A stretch of DNA of 64,000 bases from NCBI RefSeq assembly GCF_036884845.1, contig NZ_CP145732.1, positions 4,960,001 through 5,024,000 of the forward strand, given 5' to 3'. Each line of letters begins with the position of its first letter. The first letter of the stretch is position 1. The stretch is from Pseudomonas sp. MAG733B. GTDB taxonomy: Bacteria; Pseudomonadota; Gammaproteobacteria; Pseudomonadales; Pseudomonadaceae. Shown piece after piece: positions 40,197 to 49,729 of this stretch. Under the pieces are notes generated by a model. It searched no databases. It saw only the letters and a program-made list of their open reading frames with translations, and was not told the origin of the DNA. The position numbers were made by a program, and so were the translations under genes.

Positions 40197-41399
40197 TCAG
40201 CGATGCGCGGTCTTGCTGACCGCGGCGCTGTTGTCGTGAATCAATTGCGTGATCATGGCGTCGGCCTCGGCCAACTGGCGGTCGTAGATGCTGGTGCTGA
40301 ACGACGCCTTCTGCGGCGGTTGTTGCGCCAGCACCGGGCCGCTCTGGTCGTGCAGGTCCACATCGACGATGGTCGACAGGCCAACCCGCAGTGGGTGTTT
40401 GGCCAGTTCTTCGGCGTTGACGTGAATCCGCACCGGCACCCGCTGCACGATCTTGATCCAGTTCCCGGTGGCGTTCTGCGCCGGCAGCAAGGCAAACGCG
40501 CTGCCGGTACCGGCGCCGAGGCTGTCGATGGTGCCGCTGTATTTCACGCTGCTGCCGTAGAGATCGGTTTCGATCTCCACCGGTTGGCCAATGCGCATGT
40601 CACGTAGTTGGGTTTCCTTGAAGTTGGCGTCGATCCACAGTTGATCCAGCGGGATCACCGCCATCAACGCCTCGCCCGGCTGCACCCGTTGGCCCAGTTG
40701 CACGGAGCGTTTGGCCACGTAACCGGTAACCGGCGCGATCAAGGTGCTGCGGGAATTGTTCAGGTAGGCCTGACGCAGTTGCGCGGCGGCGGCCATGACG
40801 TCCGGGTGCGAGGACACCACGGTGTCGTCGACCAGCGCGCTGGTGGTTTTGAGTTTCTGCTGGGCGTTGGCCAGGGCGTTTTGCGCCGAGGTCAGGTCGT
40901 CACGGGCGTGGGACAACTCCTCCTGGGAAATCGCCCCGCCGCTGGCCAGGTTTTTCCGGCGGTTGTAGTTGTCCTGGGCTTTCTGCACTTCGGCTTGCTG
41001 GGCGTTGACCTGGGCTTTCATGCCGTCGACGTCGCTGTACAAACCGCGAACCTGACGCACCGTGCGGGCCAGATTGGCCTGGGCGTTTTGCAGGCCGATT
41101 TCGGCATCGTTCGGGTCGAAATTCACCAGCACCTGGCCCTCGTGGACCAGATCACCATCGTCGGCGCCGATGCTCACCACGGTGCCGGTGACCAGCGGGG
41201 TGATTTCCACCACGTTGCCGTTCACATAGGCGTCGTCGGTGCTTTCGCTCCAGCGCCCGTAAAATTCGTGATAGGCCCAGACGCCCACGCCACTGAGTGC
41301 AACGACTACGGCAAGCACCAGCAACATGAACTTGCGCTTGCCCGCGTTGGGATTGGCCGGGGTGTTTTCCGGGGATTGAGTTGTATCGGCAGTGGCCAT
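40197..41399 (-). CDS. emrA: HlyD-family efflux adaptor, EmrA-like
   Basis: Periplasmic membrane-fusion protein of 400 residues. One N-terminal transmembrane anchor (FMLLVLAVVVALSGVGVWAY) is followed by the split lipoyl domain (VVSIGADDGDLVHEGQVLVNFD at about 90 and LIAPVTGYVAKRSVQLGQRVQPGE at about 220). An alpha-helical hairpin (about 100-210) lies between them, and beta-barrel domains follow. It links the EmrB-like exporter to the outer-membrane factor encoded just upstream (15-bp gap). Confidence 0.92.
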   Translation of the reverse strand: MATADTTQSPENTPANPNAGKRKFMLLVLAVVVALSGVGVWAYHEFYGRWSESTDDAYVNGNVVEITPLVTGTVVSIGADDGDLVHEGQVLVNFDPNDAEIGLQNAQANLARTVRQVRGLYSDVDGMKAQVNAQQAEVQKAQDNYNRRKNLASGGAISQEELSHARDDLTSAQNALANAQQKLKTTSALVDDTVVSSHPDVMAAAAQLRQAYLNNSRSTLIAPVTGYVAKRSVQLGQRVQPGEALMAVIPLDQLWIDANFKETQLRDMRIGQPVEIETDLYGSSVKYSGTIDSLGAGTGSAFALLPAQNATGNWIKIVQRVPVRIHVNAEELAKHPLRVGLSTIVDVDLHDQSGPVLAQQPPQKASFSTSIYDRQLAEADAMITQLIHDNSAAVSKTAHR

Positions 41400-41414
41400 G
41401 ACAAGTACCTTGAA

Positions 41415-42884
41415 TTAGTGGGTCAGCGTGGCTGGAGCGGCGTCGGCCGAGGCAATGGCCTCAGGCTGGAAGCCGCCACCCAGCGCCTGTATCAGTTGGA
41501 TCGACAGGTCGATCTGCTCGGCATTCAGGTTGGCCAGCTGACGCTGGGCCTGAAGCAATTGCTGCTCGATGCTGAGCACGTCCAGGTAGTTGCCGATGCC
41601 GGAACCGTACCGCTGGACCACGGTGTTGTATGAATCCTGGGCGATGTCGGTGGCGTGCTGTTGGGCAGCGATTTGCCGACCGATATCACGCAACTGGTTG
41701 ATGCTGTCGCTGACATCACCCAATGCCCTGACCAGGCTTTTGTTGTACTGCGCCACCGCCAGGTCGTAGTCGGCGTCGCGGGAATCGAGGTCGGCGCGTA
41801 GACGGCCACCGTCGAAAATCGGCACGGAAATGGTCGGCGCGACATTGAAGAAGCGGCTCGCCGAACCGAACATCGCATCGCCCAACAACGATTCGGCACC
41901 CGCCGCCGCGCTGAGGTTCAAGTTCGGATAGAACTGTGTTTTGCCCGCGTCGATATTCTTGCTCGCCGCCTCGACCCGCCAACGCGCGGCGACCAGGTCC
42001 GGACGACGACCGAGCAGCTCGGCCGGCAGCACCGACGGCAACGCCACGGCGCCAGGCTTGAGAATGTTCGGCCGGACGATTTCATTGCCGCGATCCGGGC
42101 CTTTGCCGAGCAGCACGGCCAGCGCGATCTTGGCGCTTTGCAGGCGTTTTTCGGCGTCGATCAGGTTGGCTTCGGACGTGGCTTCCAGGCTCTCGGTTTG
42201 CTGGAACTGATACTGGCTGTCGATCCCGGCGCTCAGGCGACGCTGGCTCAGGTCGAGCATTTGTTTGGTGCGTTTGAGGTCTTCGGCGGACAGGTCATGG
42301 ACGATGTAAGCCTGCCCAAGATCGCTGTAGGCACGGGCCACGTCGGCGGACAAGGTCAACTGCGCAGCCTTTTGATCGACTTCCGCAGCGCGGGCCTCGC
42401 CCAGTGCAGCTTCCCAGGCGTCGCGCTGACCGCCCCAGAGATCGAAGTTGTAATTGAAAGTGGCACCGATGCTGCGCACGGTGGCGTAGTTGTCGCCCTG
42501 CCCCAGCGGATCCTGATCCTTGGCCAGACGCGAACGGCTGACACCGGCGCTGGCATCGAGGGTCGGCATCCGCGCGGCATCGGCGGCGTACGCCGCGGCG
42601 CTAGCCTGATGGGCACGGGCGTCGGCGATCTGCATGTCGGGGCTGTCGTGCAGGGCTTCGCGGATCAGGCCGTCGAGCTGCGGATCGCCGAGACTTTTCC
42701 ACCAGTCGCTTTTCGGCCATGCCGCCAGGGACAACGTCACGCCGCTGAGGGATTGCCCGGCCTTGAGGTTTTTCGCATCGAGGCTGACGCCTTCGGTGGT
42801 CAGGCCGCTGTAACTGGCGCAACCGGCCAGGCTCATGGCCAACAGCACCAGGCTTAAACCGGTGCGCAGGGTTTTACTGTTCAT
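41415..42884 (-). CDS. Outer-membrane efflux lipoprotein (NodT/OprM family)
   Basis: TolC-like outer-membrane factor of 489 residues forming the exit duct of the pump. The start at 42884 (MNSKTLRTGLSLVLLAMSLAGCAS) gives a lipoprotein signal with the lipobox LAGC; the longer frame would spoil this signal. Two OEP repeats are visible (IREALHDSPDMQIADARAHQ near 90 and GRRPDLVAARWRVEAASKNI near 300). It overlaps the marR gene by 11 bp, which suggests translational coupling with the repressor gene. Confidence 0.92.
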   Translation of the reverse strand: MNSKTLRTGLSLVLLAMSLAGCASYSGLTTEGVSLDAKNLKAGQSLSGVTLSLAAWPKSDWWKSLGDPQLDGLIREALHDSPDMQIADARAHQASAAAYAADAARMPTLDASAGVSRSRLAKDQDPLGQGDNYATVRSIGATFNYNFDLWGGQRDAWEAALGEARAAEVDQKAAQLTLSADVARAYSDLGQAYIVHDLSAEDLKRTKQMLDLSQRRLSAGIDSQYQFQQTESLEATSEANLIDAEKRLQSAKIALAVLLGKGPDRGNEIVRPNILKPGAVALPSVLPAELLGRRPDLVAARWRVEAASKNIDAGKTQFYPNLNLSAAAGAESLLGDAMFGSASRFFNVAPTISVPIFDGGRLRADLDSRDADYDLAVAQYNKSLVRALGDVSDSINQLRDIGRQIAAQQHATDIAQDSYNTVVQRYGSGIGNYLDVLSIEQQLLQAQRQLANLNAEQIDLSIQLIQALGGGFQPEAIASADAAPATLTH

Positions 42885-43356
42885 TGTTGCCACCCAGACG
42901 CAGCACGGTGATCGAGTCACCGGCTGCCAGCAGAATTTTCTTGAGGATCAGCTCCAGGGTTTTCAGCTCGTCTGGAGTGATGGCGCCGGCCAGTTCATTC
43001 ATGGCTTCGGCACCGATGTGCGGCAGGCGGTCAGCCAGTTTTTGCCCCTCTTGCGTGAGCACAAGCTGCACCTGCCGGCGATCCGCCTCGGAGCGCTGGC
43101 GAGCGAGGAAGCCTTTCTGTTCCAGACGATCGAGCATGCGCGTCATCGAACCGCTGTCCAGCGACAGGTGCCGACACAGCTCGCCCGGCGAATCAACGCC
43201 GTACTGGGCCATGATGATCAGCACCTTGAACTGCGCGGCGGTGATGCCGTGGGGTTCCATGTGCGTGTCGATGATCCGGTCCTTGAGCAGCGCAGCACGC
43301 CCGAGCAGGAGACCGAGATGGCAATTGTGGAAATCGTCTGGCGTGAAATGTTTCAT
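42874..43356 (-). CDS. MarR-family repressor of the efflux operon
   Basis: Winged-helix regulator of 160 residues, first gene of the operon marR-OMF-emrA-emrB. The DNA-binding region is DSPGELCRHLSLDSGSMTRMLDRLEQKGFLARQRS, with wing residues ADRRQVQLVLTQEG. Proteins of this type usually repress their own operon and release DNA on binding phenolic or lipophilic ligands. Two identical perfect palindromes directly upstream are the likely operators. The ligand is unknown. Confidence 0.93.
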   Translation of the reverse strand: MKHFTPDDFHNCHLGLLLGRAALLKDRIIDTHMEPHGITAAQFKVLIIMAQYGVDSPGELCRHLSLDSGSMTRMLDRLEQKGFLARQRSEADRRQVQLVLTQEGQKLADRLPHIGAEAMNELAGAITPDELKTLELILKKILLAAGDSITVLRLGGNNEQ

Positions 43357-43371
43357 CTGAACACCAATTAG

Positions 43372-43383
43372 CTGCCTAGGCAG
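43372..43383. promoter_or_regulatory. MarR operator, proximal copy
   Basis: The perfect 12-bp palindrome CTGCCTAGGCAG lies 16 bp before the marR start. An identical copy lies 33 bp upstream (centre to centre), about three helical turns. It lies downstream of the likely -10 (TAACAT). Confidence 0.8.
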
Positions 43384-43404
43384 TGAATGTATGTCGAGAT
43401 GTTA

Positions 43405-43416
43405 CTGCCTAGGCAG
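43405..43416. promoter_or_regulatory. MarR operator, distal copy inside the promoter
   Basis: Second perfect copy of CTGCCTAGGCAG. On the minus strand it lies between TTGACA (43421-43426, -35) and TAACAT (-10) with 16-bp spacing, so a bound repressor would block RNA polymerase directly. Confidence 0.8.
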
Positions 43417-43479
43417 CGAATGTCAACGTAATAGTTAGGGTGCTTGGTAAATAGTTGACCGGTGGTGGCTTTTGGTTGG

Positions 43480-44261
43480 GTACATATCCGGTGCTGCGGT
43501 AACGGCTGCTTAGGGTTCCGCCCTTACGGCGGGTCACTTTCGAAGAGCGCGAAAGTAACCAAAGCGCTTTGCCCCTGACGTTCGGTGCCTCGCTGTGGCT
43601 CGGCATGCCCTCGCTCCGGTCCTGCTCCGTGGGCCCGCCGCCATCGGCCATCCATGGCCGGGGGCGGCTAACCCGGCATCCTTGCCGGGTTGCCCACTGC
43701 GCAGAACCTCCACTCGGCCTCTCGATGGGGCGACTACCGCCACAGCACCGCGAGGCGGCCTACCGGCCGGCCTGACTCTTGATGCGTGCGCACTTCTCTG
43801 TAGGAGCTGTCGAGTGCAACGAGGCAGCTCCTACATTGGGCGTGATACAGCACAAAATCGGGTCGGCTGTCAGGCCGCCATCGCCAGCAGGCTGGCTCCC
43901 ACAATGGATCGGCGTACACCCACGCTCTTCACCACTCCACAGGCCGAGCGTTAGCTCGCCTGCCGCTTTTGATCTTGATCCACCCGCCCCATCGGAAGGC
44001 TGAGTGGAGGCGTTTATCCGGGGGTGGGCGCGCAGCGCCGTGCGGCGAAGCCGCACACATCGAGAGGAGGTCGTCGCGAAGCAGACCGGAGGCGATGCCC
44101 CCGGATGAATGCCGGAGCGAAGGAACCCCGAGCTCTAGCGAGGTGCCGTACGTAAGGGGCGAGCGTTTTTTTTGCTTACTTTTTTGAGGCGTTTGTCAAA
44201 AAAGTGAGTCGCCGTAAGGGCGAAACCCTAAGCCGCCGTTACCGAAGAAACGGATATGTAC
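43480..44261. repeat. Large imperfect inverted-repeat element
   Basis: A 782-bp element bounded by perfect 11-bp inverted ends GTACATATCCG / CGGATATGTAC. The outer 200-250 bp of each arm are diverged inverted copies: both read as gtaacggc-gcttagggtt-cgcccttacggcg, then a stretch with ctcgct-agctcgg and ttc/tc-gctccgg. No gene is supported inside it: short frames in several phases lack ribosome sites. It fits a multicopy Pseudomonas intergenic element or a degenerate MITE-like structure, though no transposase is present. Confidence 0.7.
43799..43835. repeat. TGTAGGAGC-family hairpin inside the inverted-repeat element
   Basis: TGTAGGAGCTG and CAGCTCCTACA form an 11-bp stem around 15 nt, near the centre of the large inverted-repeat element. 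Confidence 0.75.
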
Positions 44262-44272
44262 TCGATGAGAAA

Positions 44273-47200
44273 TCAAAAATCCCGCTTATAAAAAATATCC
44301 AGCGAACTGGCCACACCACTCGCGGCTTCGAGGTAAACCTTCTTGCTCAGCTTGTAACGCAAGGCAATCGTATTGGCCGGCTCAAACACCCCAACGCCAT
44401 ACCGCAAACTGAGCTTCTCCGAAAGGTTGCCACTGGCCACAACACTGGTGGCATTACCACTGCCCTGGGTATCAAGCTGAAAATCCTCAATCCCCAGATT
44501 CTTCGCCAAACCACCCGTCACCCCGGAACTGCCCATCAGCCCCAAACCAAGCGCCGCCTGGGCAAGCATGTTGTTGTCCTCACCGTTGGTGCTCAGCGGA
44601 CGCCCCAACACCAGATAGGACAACGCCTGCTCCTGACTCATGGCCGGCTCGGAGAAAATCTGCGTAGTCGGCTGCTCAGCGCTACCGCTCAAACGAATAC
44701 CGGCGATCACATCGTCAGTCTGGCGAATCGCTTCAATATCGAGATACGGCTGATCAATGGGACCTGCAAACAGCAACCGCGCCCGACGCACCGTAAGCCG
44801 CTGGCCATAGGCGCGATATCGACCGTCGTTGAGCCACAGTTCACCGCGAGTGTCCATGTTGTCGCCGATGTGCACATGCCCCTGCACATTCGCGGTCAGG
44901 CCGAACCCGGCGAAGCTGAGTTTCTCCTCGCCGACCACCACATCGATGTCCATTTTCATGGCCAGTGGTGGTTTGCCTTCTTCGGTCTGCTGGCCGACGA
45001 TCACCGTGTCATCGGAAACCTTGACCGTTGATGGCGGCAACTCGCGGATGGTGATGTCGCCCTTGGGCACCTGTACTTTACCGGCGATGGCCAGCTCGTC
45101 GCCCTTCATCGAGATTTTCAGGTCCGGCGCCACTTCGACCTTGGCGTACGGTTCGACGCTGACCGGCAAGTGCGAGCCCTTGAGCACCAGATCCACCACC
45201 AGCGCCTGACCCCAGGCAATGTTGCCGTTCAAGCTGCCCTGCCCGGTCTTGCCGCTTTTCCAGCCACCGTTGATCTGAACGGTTTCACCGGCGATCACAG
45301 CCTGCAATTGCAAGGCTTCAATCTCCATCGGTAGCTCAGGGCCGGACACTTCGCCGTCGCTGAGTTGCAGACTGCCGTTGACCTGCGGCGCCAGCAGCCC
45401 ACCGGAAATCGTGCCGCTGCCATTCAAACGTCCGGTCAGCTTCTCGACCATCGGCACGAACGGCCGTGCCACCGACAAGTCCAGACCACTCAAGCGGAAG
45501 GAACCGCTCAACGGTTTGTTCTTCGGCAGCGGGTTGATCTGCGCCTGCACCATCAGTTCGCCGAGCTTGCCGCCGACGAAACTGAGGTCGGTGTCGATGC
45601 GCTTGGGCGTGAGTTTGCTGGTGAGTTTCAGGGTCTGGTACGGGAAGTCCAGCCACTGGTCTCTCTCCTTCACGCGCAACGTGCCACCGCTGGCATCGAT
45701 GCTGACTACGCCGTTCGGGCCACTGGCGGGCAAGTCCAGTTGCACGTCAGCGTTGAGTCGACCCTGCCAGGCGAAATCCTTCGGTAGCCACTGCGCGAGG
45801 CTGTCGATCGGGAATTGCTTGAGGTGGTAACGCAGCTTCGGCTCCGGCATCAGCCGCTGGTCTTCGCCGCACAGACTGGCCGGACCAGACGCCCAGCAAT
45901 GGGCGCCGAAGTTGATTTTGCCATCCGCCAGCCGCTCCAGTTTTGCCGGACCTTGCAGTTTCCAGTCCTGGCCCCCCGCCTGGATATCGCCGCTGGCCAG
46001 ACGTCCGCGCCAATTGCCTTTATCCAGCGCTCCGTCGAGGCCGAGCGCGAGTTTGAGCTTCGGCCCTTGCAGGTCGAGGTTCAGTTTCTGGTTCTTGATG
46101 TCGCCCTGTCCGCTGGCGGTCAACGTGCCCAGCGAGGTATCGCCCGCCTGGATGCCGCTGCCCTTGAGGTCGATTTTCGCCCGTTGTGCGCTGTCGAGGG
46201 TCGCGTCGAGGTTCAGGCTTTGCAGGCGATTGTCCTGGAACGCCAACTGCGTGCCTTGCAGTCCCAGTTTGCCTTGCGGTGCCTTCAGCGTGCCGGCGAC
46301 ATCGACCCGGCCATTGATCTGCCCGCGCAGCTGCGGCCAGAGCTGAGCCAGGCGCAGCAGCTTGATATCGATCTGCCCGCTGAGTTTCTGTTGCAGGCTG
46401 CCCTTGCCGTTGATGCTGTTGTCACCGAGGCGAATTTGCAGGGCATTGAGATTCCATTGCTCACCAGCGCCGTCGGCCTTGGCCTGCAAAATCGCCGGTT
46501 GGCCGCGCAGTTTGCCCTTCAGATCAAGGTCGGCAGTGAGACCGAGTTTTTCATTCTTCAGCTCACCCTTGCTGCGCAACGGTCCAGCGAGGGTGCCCGG
46601 CAGTTCCGCGACCCAGTACGCCGGATTGATCGCCGAAAGATCCAGCGAAGTGTCCCATGCGATGCCATCGGCGAATTGCAGGTTCAGATGCCCTTCGGCC
46701 TTGCCCTGCCCGGCCACCAATTGAATTTGTTGTAGATAGATTTTCGTCAGGTCGCCGGCGAACGGGCTGGTCAGGGTGAACGCACCGGCCGGGCCGTCCA
46801 GCGCCGCATTGAAGTGGCCGAGGTATTTGCCATCGGTGTAGGAAACTTCACCGGTGAAGCTGCGCAGGGCCACCTCCGGTTCGTCGATCAACGGATAGAG
46901 GCTGTGCCACGGAAAGTCCAGCCAATCGATTTTCGCCTCGGCGCTCAGGCCTTTGCTCCAGTCCACCTGCCCGTTGAGTTTGAGGCTTTGCTTGTCGTTG
47001 GCAGTCAGGTCCAGCGCGGCGATCTGCGCGCCATTGGCGTCGACCTTGCCTTGCAGCGCCAGCGCGACCGGGCCTTTTTCCCCAGGCAAATTGGCCTTGC
47101 CGAGCAACTGATAGCCGCTTTCAAGATCGCCGGCGCCGGTGAGCTCCAGTTGATTGAGTTGCAGGGTGTCCGGCAGATCAGCACTGGGCTTGAAACCGTC

Positions 47201-47941
47201 AGCGGTGATGCGCACCTTGGCCGGCAGGTTTTCCGTCAGCGGTTGTAGCTCGCCAGTCAGTTGCCCGGTGAGATAGCCGCTGCTGTCGGCTTTCAGGTTC
47301 AGGGTTTTCAGCAGGTCGCCGTCAATCTTCAACGCCAATGTCCAAGGCGCGGGAGTCGACAGGGTCAATTGGCCCTCAGCGGTGAGCGGCCAGTTTCCAC
47401 CGGGTTGCAATCGACCCGACAGACTCAGGCTCAGATCGTCACGCTGCAATTTCACCGAGTCGATCTGCATGCCTTGTTCTGTCCAGTGCGCCGCCAGCTG
47501 CAAATCCTTGAGCTGTTCGCTGCCATTGAACAACAGGCTGCCGACCTTGATGTCACCCAGCTCCAGTGCTACCGGCAGCTTCAAGTCTGGAAGAGTGATC
47601 GGCCCGCTGCTTTTCTCCTCCGCACCGGGCGGGAATTGCAGGCTGACCTGCTCAGCTTGCAATTGATCGATGCACAAGGTCATGCGTGTCAGGCACAGCG
47701 GCGACCAGGCGAAGATGACTTTGCTCAGCTCAACACGGTTGGTGTGTTGCTGCCACAGCACGCGGTCGGCGCTCCATTGCCCGCCGAGGCGACCCTGAAA
47801 ATTGTCCAGGCTCAAACCCGGCGCAAAGCCCAGCGCCCAACGGCTGCCCGTCGCCGTACCGAGCACCGTGGCCAGCGTCACGACCAGCAACATCAACAGT
47901 GCCGCAATCGCCAGCAGCGTTACTTTCAAACCGCGTTTCAA
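44273..47941 (-). CDS. tamB: Translocation and assembly module inner-membrane protein TamB
   Basis: Very large envelope-spanning protein (1222 residues) working with TamA in outer-membrane protein insertion and, as known for this AsmA-like family, phospholipid transport to the outer membrane. A single N-terminal membrane anchor (LLAIAALLMLLVVTLATVLG) is followed by a long beta-rich region of repeated strands, typical of the hydrophobic groove. The C-terminal DUF490 domain covers roughly the last 350 residues (from near GNIAWGQALVVDLVLKGS to KVYLEAASGVASSLDIFYKRDF). It overlaps the tamA stop by 4 bp. Length is family-normal. Confidence 0.95.
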   Translation of the reverse strand: MKRGLKVTLLAIAALLMLLVVTLATVLGTATGSRWALGFAPGLSLDNFQGRLGGQWSADRVLWQQHTNRVELSKVIFAWSPLCLTRMTLCIDQLQAEQVSLQFPPGAEEKSSGPITLPDLKLPVALELGDIKVGSLLFNGSEQLKDLQLAAHWTEQGMQIDSVKLQRDDLSLSLSGRLQPGGNWPLTAEGQLTLSTPAPWTLALKIDGDLLKTLNLKADSSGYLTGQLTGELQPLTENLPAKVRITADGFKPSADLPDTLQLNQLELTGAGDLESGYQLLGKANLPGEKGPVALALQGKVDANGAQIAALDLTANDKQSLKLNGQVDWSKGLSAEAKIDWLDFPWHSLYPLIDEPEVALRSFTGEVSYTDGKYLGHFNAALDGPAGAFTLTSPFAGDLTKIYLQQIQLVAGQGKAEGHLNLQFADGIAWDTSLDLSAINPAYWVAELPGTLAGPLRSKGELKNEKLGLTADLDLKGKLRGQPAILQAKADGAGEQWNLNALQIRLGDNSINGKGSLQQKLSGQIDIKLLRLAQLWPQLRGQINGRVDVAGTLKAPQGKLGLQGTQLAFQDNRLQSLNLDATLDSAQRAKIDLKGSGIQAGDTSLGTLTASGQGDIKNQKLNLDLQGPKLKLALGLDGALDKGNWRGRLASGDIQAGGQDWKLQGPAKLERLADGKINFGAHCWASGPASLCGEDQRLMPEPKLRYHLKQFPIDSLAQWLPKDFAWQGRLNADVQLDLPASGPNGVVSIDASGGTLRVKERDQWLDFPYQTLKLTSKLTPKRIDTDLSFVGGKLGELMVQAQINPLPKNKPLSGSFRLSGLDLSVARPFVPMVEKLTGRLNGSGTISGGLLAPQVNGSLQLSDGEVSGPELPMEIEALQLQAVIAGETVQINGGWKSGKTGQGSLNGNIAWGQALVVDLVLKGSHLPVSVEPYAKVEVAPDLKISMKGDELAIAGKVQVPKGDITIRELPPSTVKVSDDTVIVGQQTEEGKPPLAMKMDIDVVVGEEKLSFAGFGLTANVQGHVHIGDNMDTRGELWLNDGRYRAYGQRLTVRRARLLFAGPIDQPYLDIEAIRQTDDVIAGIRLSGSAEQPTTQIFSEPAMSQEQALSYLVLGRPLSTNGEDNNMLAQAALGLGLMGSSGVTGGLAKNLGIEDFQLDTQGSGNATSVVASGNLSEKLSLRYGVGVFEPANTIALRYKLSKKVYLEAASGVASSLDIFYKRDF

Positions 47942-49665
47942 AGCTCAGGCCCCATGGAAAAGTGCAATCGAATGCCACCATCGTCGTCCAGCGCATGGGC
48001 CAGGTCGAGGCGGATCGGCCCTACCGGCGAAACCCAGCGCACGCCGATACCGACGCCGGTCTTGAGGTTCGGCAGTTCGAGGGTATTGAAGGAGTTGCCC
48101 TGATCGACGAAGGTCGCGACCCGCCACTTTTCAGCGACGGAGTATTGGTACTCGACACTGCCGGCGACCATGTAGCGGCCACCGATGCGGTCACCTTCGT
48201 TGTTTTCCGGGGACAGGCTCTGATAGTCGTAGCCGCGCACGCTCTGGTCGCCACCGGCGAAGAAGCGCAGCGACGGCGGCACCGATTTATAGCCGTTGGT
48301 GGCACTGCCGCCGACCTGAACCCGTCCGAGGAAACGGTGCTTGTCGAACACTGTGGTCAAGCCTTTGACCAGAGCCGTGCCGTACAACAGGTTGTTGTCC
48401 GAGCCCAAACCTTCCTTGGCCACTTTGCTTTCGAATTGCAGGCGATAACCGTTGTGCGGGTCGATGCGGTTATCGCTTTTCAGGTACGAATAACTCACGC
48501 CCGGCATCAACAAGGTACTGAGCCCGGAGTCGTCGCCGAGTCGGTATTCCTCACGCTGCCATTTAAGCGAGACCACCCGCTGCCAGCCGCTTGGCAACTT
48601 GCTGTGCCATTCCGGGCCGATGGTCAGCAGCTTGCTGAGGCTGTCCTTGTCGGCGATTTCCTCTTTCTGATAGCCCCCGGCGAAACGCAGTTTGTCGGTC
48701 AACGGTGGGTCCAGCGGAATGTCGTAGAACAGCCCGACGTTTTGCCGTGGCGCCGAAATTTCCGTCTCCCAGCCATAGCTGTGGCCCTGCGGGTTGACCC
48801 AGTGCCGAGTCCAGTTGGCCTTGACCCGAGGGCCGACGTCGGTGGAGTAACCCAAACCCAAACCCATGGTCCGCGGCTTGCGGGTTTCCAGTTTGACGTC
48901 CACCGGGATCACATCGTCCTTGGACGCTGTCGGCGCGGCATCCACCCGCACACCCTCGAAATAGCCGCTCGATTGCAGCGCCTGATTGAGTTCGGCGATC
49001 AGTTCGGAGTCGTATGGCGTGCCGGCCTTGAACGGCACCATGCGTTGCAGCAGGTCTTCGTCAAACGGCGTGTCGCCTTCAAACTTGACCTTGCCCAGTG
49101 AGTAGCGTGGGCCGCTGTCATAAATAAGCTCGATATCGGCCACGCCGGCACGCGGGTCGACCGACAGTTTCGAACGGGTGAAATGGCCGCTGAAAAAGCC
49201 GTAGCGAGAAGCCTGGTTCTGGATCAACCGCTTGGCGTCGTCGTACTGGCCATGATTGAGCACCGCGCCGGTTTGCAGCGCATGGCTCTTGGGCACACGA
49301 AAGGATTTGAGCGAGGCTGCGGGGCCGTCGATGCGGATGGTGACGTTGCGCAAATGCACCGGCTCGCCGGGCACGATATTGAGGATCAGGTGCGGCGTCT
49401 TGCCACCCGTCACGTTGCTGTCGATCTGCGGCTGGTAGTAACCCAAGGCCTGGGCGGCCTTGCGCGCCTGTTCCTCGGCACCACGGCTGAAGCGCAACAA
49501 GGCCTCTTCGTCACGATCGCCGAGACTGCCGATATAGCCCTCTATATTGGCTTTGAGTTCATCGTTGGACGGTTTGATCCGCACATCCAATTCACTTTGC
49601 GCCAGTGCCGCGCAGCTGCTGATCAGCATGAGCACGCCACTGGTAATTCTTCCTGGAAACTTCAT
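47938..49665 (-). CDS. tamA: Translocation and assembly module outer-membrane protein TamA
   Basis: Outer-membrane Omp85 protein of 575 residues. The start at 49665 gives MKFPGRITSGVLMLISSCAALAQSELDV, a clean signal peptide; the longer frame is arginine-rich and unlikely. Three POTRA domains (about residues 25-270, e.g. LRNVTIRIDGPA and YSLGKVKFEGDTPFDEDLL) precede a 16-strand barrel. The barrel carries the Omp85 motif near FFAGGDQSVRGYDYQSLSP and ends in a strand closing with GPEL. Partner of TamB, encoded immediately downstream with overlapping stop and start. The ribosome site is weak. Confidence 0.95.
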   Translation of the reverse strand: MKFPGRITSGVLMLISSCAALAQSELDVRIKPSNDELKANIEGYIGSLGDRDEEALLRFSRGAEEQARKAAQALGYYQPQIDSNVTGGKTPHLILNIVPGEPVHLRNVTIRIDGPAASLKSFRVPKSHALQTGAVLNHGQYDDAKRLIQNQASRYGFFSGHFTRSKLSVDPRAGVADIELIYDSGPRYSLGKVKFEGDTPFDEDLLQRMVPFKAGTPYDSELIAELNQALQSSGYFEGVRVDAAPTASKDDVIPVDVKLETRKPRTMGLGLGYSTDVGPRVKANWTRHWVNPQGHSYGWETEISAPRQNVGLFYDIPLDPPLTDKLRFAGGYQKEEIADKDSLSKLLTIGPEWHSKLPSGWQRVVSLKWQREEYRLGDDSGLSTLLMPGVSYSYLKSDNRIDPHNGYRLQFESKVAKEGLGSDNNLLYGTALVKGLTTVFDKHRFLGRVQVGGSATNGYKSVPPSLRFFAGGDQSVRGYDYQSLSPENNEGDRIGGRYMVAGSVEYQYSVAEKWRVATFVDQGNSFNTLELPNLKTGVGIGVRWVSPVGPIRLDLAHALDDDGGIRLHFSMGPEL

Positions 49666-49729
49666 AGGCGCGGATGCTATCACGGGCACGGGAGCGTGAT
49701 AGAGCCTGGCACGCAAGGAAAGTTCGACC

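Noticed and set aside
43569..44230. Short plus- and minus-strand frames inside the inverted-repeat element
   Set aside because: They overlap in several phases, lack ribosome sites and follow the repeat symmetry, as expected for non-coding GC-rich DNA.
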